Shown: in pieces, positions 39,508 to 42,902 of the stretch
How positions within the stretch are numbered: position 1 is the stretch's first letter
Layout: each line of letters starts with the position of its first letter
Assembly: GCA_025965515.1 (NCBI GenBank)
Contig: JAOPWU010000112.1
Span: 1-42,902 of the forward strand
DNA length: 42,902 bases
Origin: Mycobacterium sp.
GTDB taxonomy: Bacteria > Actinomycetota > Actinomycetes > RYN-182
Direction of reading: 5' to 3'
Made by a program: the position numbers and the translations under genes
Notes under the pieces: generated by a model
Databases searched by the model: none
What the model was told of the DNA's origin: nothing
The model's input: the letters and a program-made list of their open reading frames with translations, nothing else

Positions 39508-41484
39508 ATGCCTGTTGCGAGCGTCTTCGACCGCCTCGAACCGCTGCTCCCGCGGGTCACCAAGCCGGTCCAGTACGTGGGCGGTGAACTCAACGCCACG
39601 TCCAAGGAGTGGGAGTGCGGCGGGGAGCACACCGTCCGCTGGGCGCTGATGTACCCGGACGCCTACGAGGTGGGGCTGCCCAACCAGGGCCTCATGATCC
39701 TGTACGAGATCCTCAACGAGCGGGCCGACGCCCTCGCGGAGCGCACGTACAGCGTCTGGCCCGATCTCGAGGCGCTGATGCGGGAGCACGGCGTCCCGCA
39801 GTTCACGGTCGACAGTCACCGGCCGGTCGGCGCCTTCGACCTGTTCGGGATCAGCTTCTCGACCGAGCTCGGGTACACGAACCTGCTGACCGCGCTGGAC
39901 CTCGCAGGCATCCCGCTGCACGCGGCCGCGCGCACCGACGACGACCCCGTCGTCGTCGCCGGCGGGCACGCCGCGTTCAACCCCGAGCCGATCGCCGACT
40001 TCGTCGACGCCGTCGTGCTCGGGGACGGCGAGGAGGCGGTGCTGCGCATCACCGACCTGGTGGCCGACTGGAAGCGTTCCGGCCGGCCGGGTGGCCGGGA
40101 GGGGCTGCTGCTGACGCTGGCCCGCACGGGCGTCGCCTACATCCCCGCCTTCTACGCGCCCACCTACGCGGCCGACGGGCGGCTGCTCAGCACCCGCCCC
40201 ACCCGGCCCGAGGTGCCGGCGACGGTCTCCAAGCACACGCTGATGGAGCTCGACAACTGGCCGTACCCGAAGGCGCCGCTCGTGCCGCTGGCCGAGACGG
40301 TGCACGAGCGGGCGAGCGTCGAGATCTTCCGCGGCTGCACCCGTGGCTGCCGCTTCTGCCAGGCGGGGATGATCACCCGTCCGGTGCGCGAGCGCTCCGT
40401 CACGACGATCGGCGCCATGGTCCAGGCCGGCATCGAGGCCACGGGGTACAACGAGGTGGGCCTGCTCAGCCTGTCCAGCGCCGACCACAGCGAGATCGCC
40501 GAGATCGCGAAGGGGCTGGCCGACCGGTACACCGGCACCGCGACGTCCCTGTCCCTGCCGAGCACCCGCGTGGACGCGTTCAACGTCGACCTGGCCGAGG
40601 AGCTGTCGCGCAACGGGCGCCGCTCCGGCCTCACCTTCGCCCCCGAGGGTGGCAGCCCCCGGCTGCGCCGCGTGATCAACAAGACGGTCAGCGACGAGGA
40701 CCTCGTCCGCACCGTCAGCGCCGCATTCAGCCGTGGCTGGCAGCAGGTGAAGCTCTACTTCATGTGCGGGTTGCCGACCGAGACCGACGAGGACGTGCTC
40801 GGCATCGCGACGCTCGCCAAGGAGGCGGTGGCCGCCGGCCGGGTCGCCTCCGGCGGCCGCCCGGTCAAGGTCACGGTGAGCGTCGGCGGCTTCGTGCCGA
40901 AGCCGCACACGCCGTTCCAGTGGGCGGGGCAGCTGTCCTGGCAGGAGACCGACCGCCGGCTGCGGCTGCTGCGCGACGCCATCGGCCGCGACCGCTCCAT
41001 CGGCTACCGCTACCACGACGGCCGGCCCGGGACCGTCGAGGGCCTGCTGGCCCGCGGCGACCGCCGCGTCGGCGCCGTGATCCACCGCGTGTGGGAGCAG
41101 GGCCAGCGGTTCGACGGCTGGAGCGAGTACTTCTCCTTCGAGCGCTGGGAGGCGGCCTGCGGCGAGGTGCTGGAGCCGCTGGGCGTCAGCCTCGACTGGT
41201 TCACCACCCGCGAGCGGGCCGAGCGCGAGGTGCTCCCCTGGGACCACCTGAGCGCCGGGCTGGACCGGGACTGGCTGTGGTCGGACTGGCAGGAGGCCCT
41301 GGAGTCCAAGGAGTTGGACGACTGCCGCTGGACCCCCTGCTACGACTGCGGCGTGTGCCCCGACATGGGCACGGAGATCCAGATCGGCCCCACGGGCCGG
41401 ACCCTGCTGCCGATCACGCCCGTCTCCGAGGGGCTGCCGGCGCCGCGCAGCCGCCCGGTGGGCACGCCCGCCGGGACCGCCTGA
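39508..41484 (+). CDS. TIGR03960 family B12-binding-like radical SAM protein
   Basis: Radical SAM cluster VEIFRGCTRGCRFCQAGMITRPVRERS; YDCGVCPDMG C-terminus; followed by a TIGR03936 protein. Confidence 0.93.
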   Translation: MPVASVFDRLEPLLPRVTKPVQYVGGELNATSKEWECGGEHTVRWALMYPDAYEVGLPNQGLMILYEILNERADALAERTYSVWPDLEALMREHGVPQFTVDSHRPVGAFDLFGISFSTELGYTNLLTALDLAGIPLHAAARTDDDPVVVAGGHAAFNPEPIADFVDAVVLGDGEEAVLRITDLVADWKRSGRPGGREGLLLTLARTGVAYIPAFYAPTYAADGRLLSTRPTRPEVPATVSKHTLMELDNWPYPKAPLVPLAETVHERASVEIFRGCTRGCRFCQAGMITRPVRERSVTTIGAMVQAGIEATGYNEVGLLSLSSADHSEIAEIAKGLADRYTGTATSLSLPSTRVDAFNVDLAEELSRNGRRSGLTFAPEGGSPRLRRVINKTVSDEDLVRTVSAAFSRGWQQVKLYFMCGLPTETDEDVLGIATLAKEAVAAGRVASGGRPVKVTVSVGGFVPKPHTPFQWAGQLSWQETDRRLRLLRDAIGRDRSIGYRYHDGRPGTVEGLLARGDRRVGAVIHRVWEQGQRFDGWSEYFSFERWEAACGEVLEPLGVSLDWFTTRERAEREVLPWDHLSAGLDRDWLWSDWQEALESKELDDCRWTPCYDCGVCPDMGTEIQIGPTGRTLLPITPVSEGLPAPRSRPVGTPAGTA

Positions 41485-42368
41485 TGGCCGCGCGTCGCCC
41501 CGACGGGCCCCCGCCACCCCCGGTGGTGCAGCGGCTGCGCATCCGGTACGCCAAGCGTGGCCGGCTGCGCTTCACGAGCCACCGGGACGTCGCCCGGGCG
41601 GTGGAGCGTGCGCTCGGCCGGGGCAAGGTGCCGGTGGCGTTCTCCGCCGGATTCAGCCCGCACCCGAAGGTCAGCTGGATGGGGGCCGCCCCCACCGGCG
41701 TGGCCAGCGAGGCCGAGTACGTGGAGATCGGGCTGCAGCGGGCCTGCGATCCGGCGGCGGTCCGGGAGGCGCTCGACGCCGGCCTCCCGCGCGGCCTGGA
41801 CGTGCTCGAGGTCGTCGAGGCGGCGCCGGGGGAGGGCGGGCTCGCGGAGCGGCTCGAGGCCTCCGCGTGGCGCATCGAGCTGCCGGGCCTGTCCGAGGCG
41901 GCGGCCCGTGCGGCCGTCGCGGCGTTCGTGGCCGCCGAGCAGGTGGTGGTGGAGCGCCGCACCAAGGGCGGCATGCGTGACGTCGACGTGCGCTTCGCGG
42001 TGCTCGACATGACGGTGATGGGCGACGCGGGTGACCGTCTTCACCCCATCTCGCCCGGGACGACGGGTCCGTATGCCATAATCGAAGCGGTTGTACAGCA
42101 CACGACGCCCGCTGTACGACCCGATGACGTGTTGACCGCGCTCCGCCAGGTCGCCGCGCTCGAGCTGTCGGAGCCCCACCGGGCTACCCGGCTCGCGCAG
42201 GGCCGGCTGACGGGGCGCAGCGGCATCGTCGATCCGCTCGAGGTCGACCGCTCCGCCGCCACCATTCCGGCGGCGGCGGGCCCGCCCGAGGATCGACGGC
42301 CGCAGGTTCCACCGTCGCGGGACACCGAGGGCGTCACCAGACTTCCGGCATCCGCCGGCCGACCCTGA
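41484..42368 (+). CDS. TIGR03936 / DUF2344 family radical-SAM-associated protein
   Basis: QRLRIRYAKRGRLRFTSHRDVARAVERALGRGKVPVAFSAGFSPHPKVSW; ATG overlaps the upstream stop. Confidence 0.93.
   Translation: MAARRPDGPPPPPVVQRLRIRYAKRGRLRFTSHRDVARAVERALGRGKVPVAFSAGFSPHPKVSWMGAAPTGVASEAEYVEIGLQRACDPAAVREALDAGLPRGLDVLEVVEAAPGEGGLAERLEASAWRIELPGLSEAAARAAVAAFVAAEQVVVERRTKGGMRDVDVRFAVLDMTVMGDAGDRLHPISPGTTGPYAIIEAVVQHTTPAVRPDDVLTALRQVAALELSEPHRATRLAQGRLTGRSGIVDPLEVDRSAATIPAAAGPPEDRRPQVPPSRDTEGVTRLPASAGRP
42074..42082 (+). promoter_or_regulatory. Candidate extended -10 promoter (TGC-CATAAT) for rne, inside the upstream CDS
   Basis: TGnCATAAT in a local AT-rich, non-preferred-codon stretch of an otherwise very GC-rich gene. 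Confidence 0.4.
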
Positions 42369-42379
42369 GCCCCCGTACC

Positions 42380-42432
42380 CGGGTGGCATTACAACCACCC
42401 GCGCCGGCGGGGGCCGAGAGGCACCTCCGCTC
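42380..42432 (+). promoter_or_regulatory. Two-hairpin 5' leader immediately upstream of rne
   Basis: CGGGTGG(42380-42386)-CATTACAA-CCACCCG(42395-42401); GGGG-GCC-GAGA-GGC-A-CCTC around 42409-42427, with GAGAGG (42416-42421) ahead of GTG 42433. Confidence 0.5.
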
Positions 42433-42902
42433 GTGTCAGAGCCCACCGATACTTCCGAGACCCAGACCGACGCCGCAGCTGCGGTAACCCCCCGTCCGCG
42501 GCGCGCCCGGCGCTCCGCCGGCCGCCCCGCCGGCCCGCCGGTCGAGGGCACGACCCCCACCGGCGAGGACGCCACCCCGCCGGCCGCTACCGAGCCTGCC
42601 GCCGAAACGCCGGAGGCACCTGCCGCCGAGGCGCCCGCCCGGCGTCCGCGTCGGCGTGCCACCGCCCCGGTCCGCGCCGCCGCGGCCGAGGAGGCTGCCG
42701 TCGAACCCGCGGCTGCCGCGGCTCCTTCCACCCCTGCGGCCGTGACCCCTGCGGCCGCGACCCCCGAGGCCACTGCCCCGGGCGACGCACCCGCGGAGCG
42801 GCCCGCGCGCCGCAGCCGACGGCGTACCGCCGCCCCGGCCGAGCCGGAGGCGACGCCCGGCGCCGCCCCTGCCGAGCCCGAGGCCGCGGTCGCCCAGCCG
42901 CC
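42433..42902 (+). CDS. rne: Ribonuclease E/G N-terminal extension, truncated by window edge
   Basis: Open from GTG 42433 to window end: VSEPTDTSETQTDAAAAVTPRPRRARRSAGRPAG... Ala/Pro/Glu/Arg-rich. Call rests on low complexity plus synteny after TIGR03960-TIGR03936; no catalytic domain is in view. Confidence 0.7.
   Translation, partial: MSEPTDTSETQTDAAAAVTPRPRRARRSAGRPAGPPVEGTTPTGEDATPPAATEPAAETPEAPAAEAPARRPRRRATAPVRAAAAEEAAVEPAAAAAPSTPAAVTPAAATPEATAPGDAPAERPARRSRRRTAAPAEPEATPGAAPAEPEAAVAQP

Noticed and set aside
1-42902. CRISPR array or other regularly spaced repeats
   Set aside because: No direct-repeat/spacer pattern was noticed; short repeats seen are GC-rich codon runs or hairpin arms.

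Overview
The window is high-GC actinobacterial chromosome with no convincing mobile element, prophage or CRISPR array. The left part (about 1-9.3 kb) is mixed metabolism: malQ 3' end, a small membrane protein, a DUF5130-like protein, pepN, a DsbA-family protein, a DUF429 protein, rpiB, a Nei/Fpg glycosylase, an MshC/CysRS-like ligase and a VOC protein. The middle (9.4-19.3 kb) is a sugar-uptake and catabolism island: a divergent ROK regulator, two TIM-barrel sugar isomerase/epimerase-like proteins, a ribose-type ABC transporter, two Gfo/Idh/MocA dehydrogenases and an ABM-type monooxygenase. Its gene content resembles levoglucosan / 3-keto-sugar (oxidation-elimination-hydration-reduction) pathways. 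Two tRNA genes (Gly-TCC, Pro-TGG) follow, then a GAF/PAS/SpoIIE phosphatase. The right part (22-43 kb) is a conserved actinobacterial core block: tig, clpP1, clpP2, clpX, valS, folC, ndk, mreBCD, mrdA (PBP2), rodA, TIGR03960/TIGR03936 radical SAM genes and the start of rne. A secreted HExxH metalloprotease-like gene sits between clpX and valS. The best leads are the sugar island, the divergent MshC/CysRS-like ligase, a codon-constrained putative rne promoter/leader inside the upstream gene, and several promoter-on-start-codon (leaderless) arrangements. All functional calls come from reading the translated sequence; no database search was possible.
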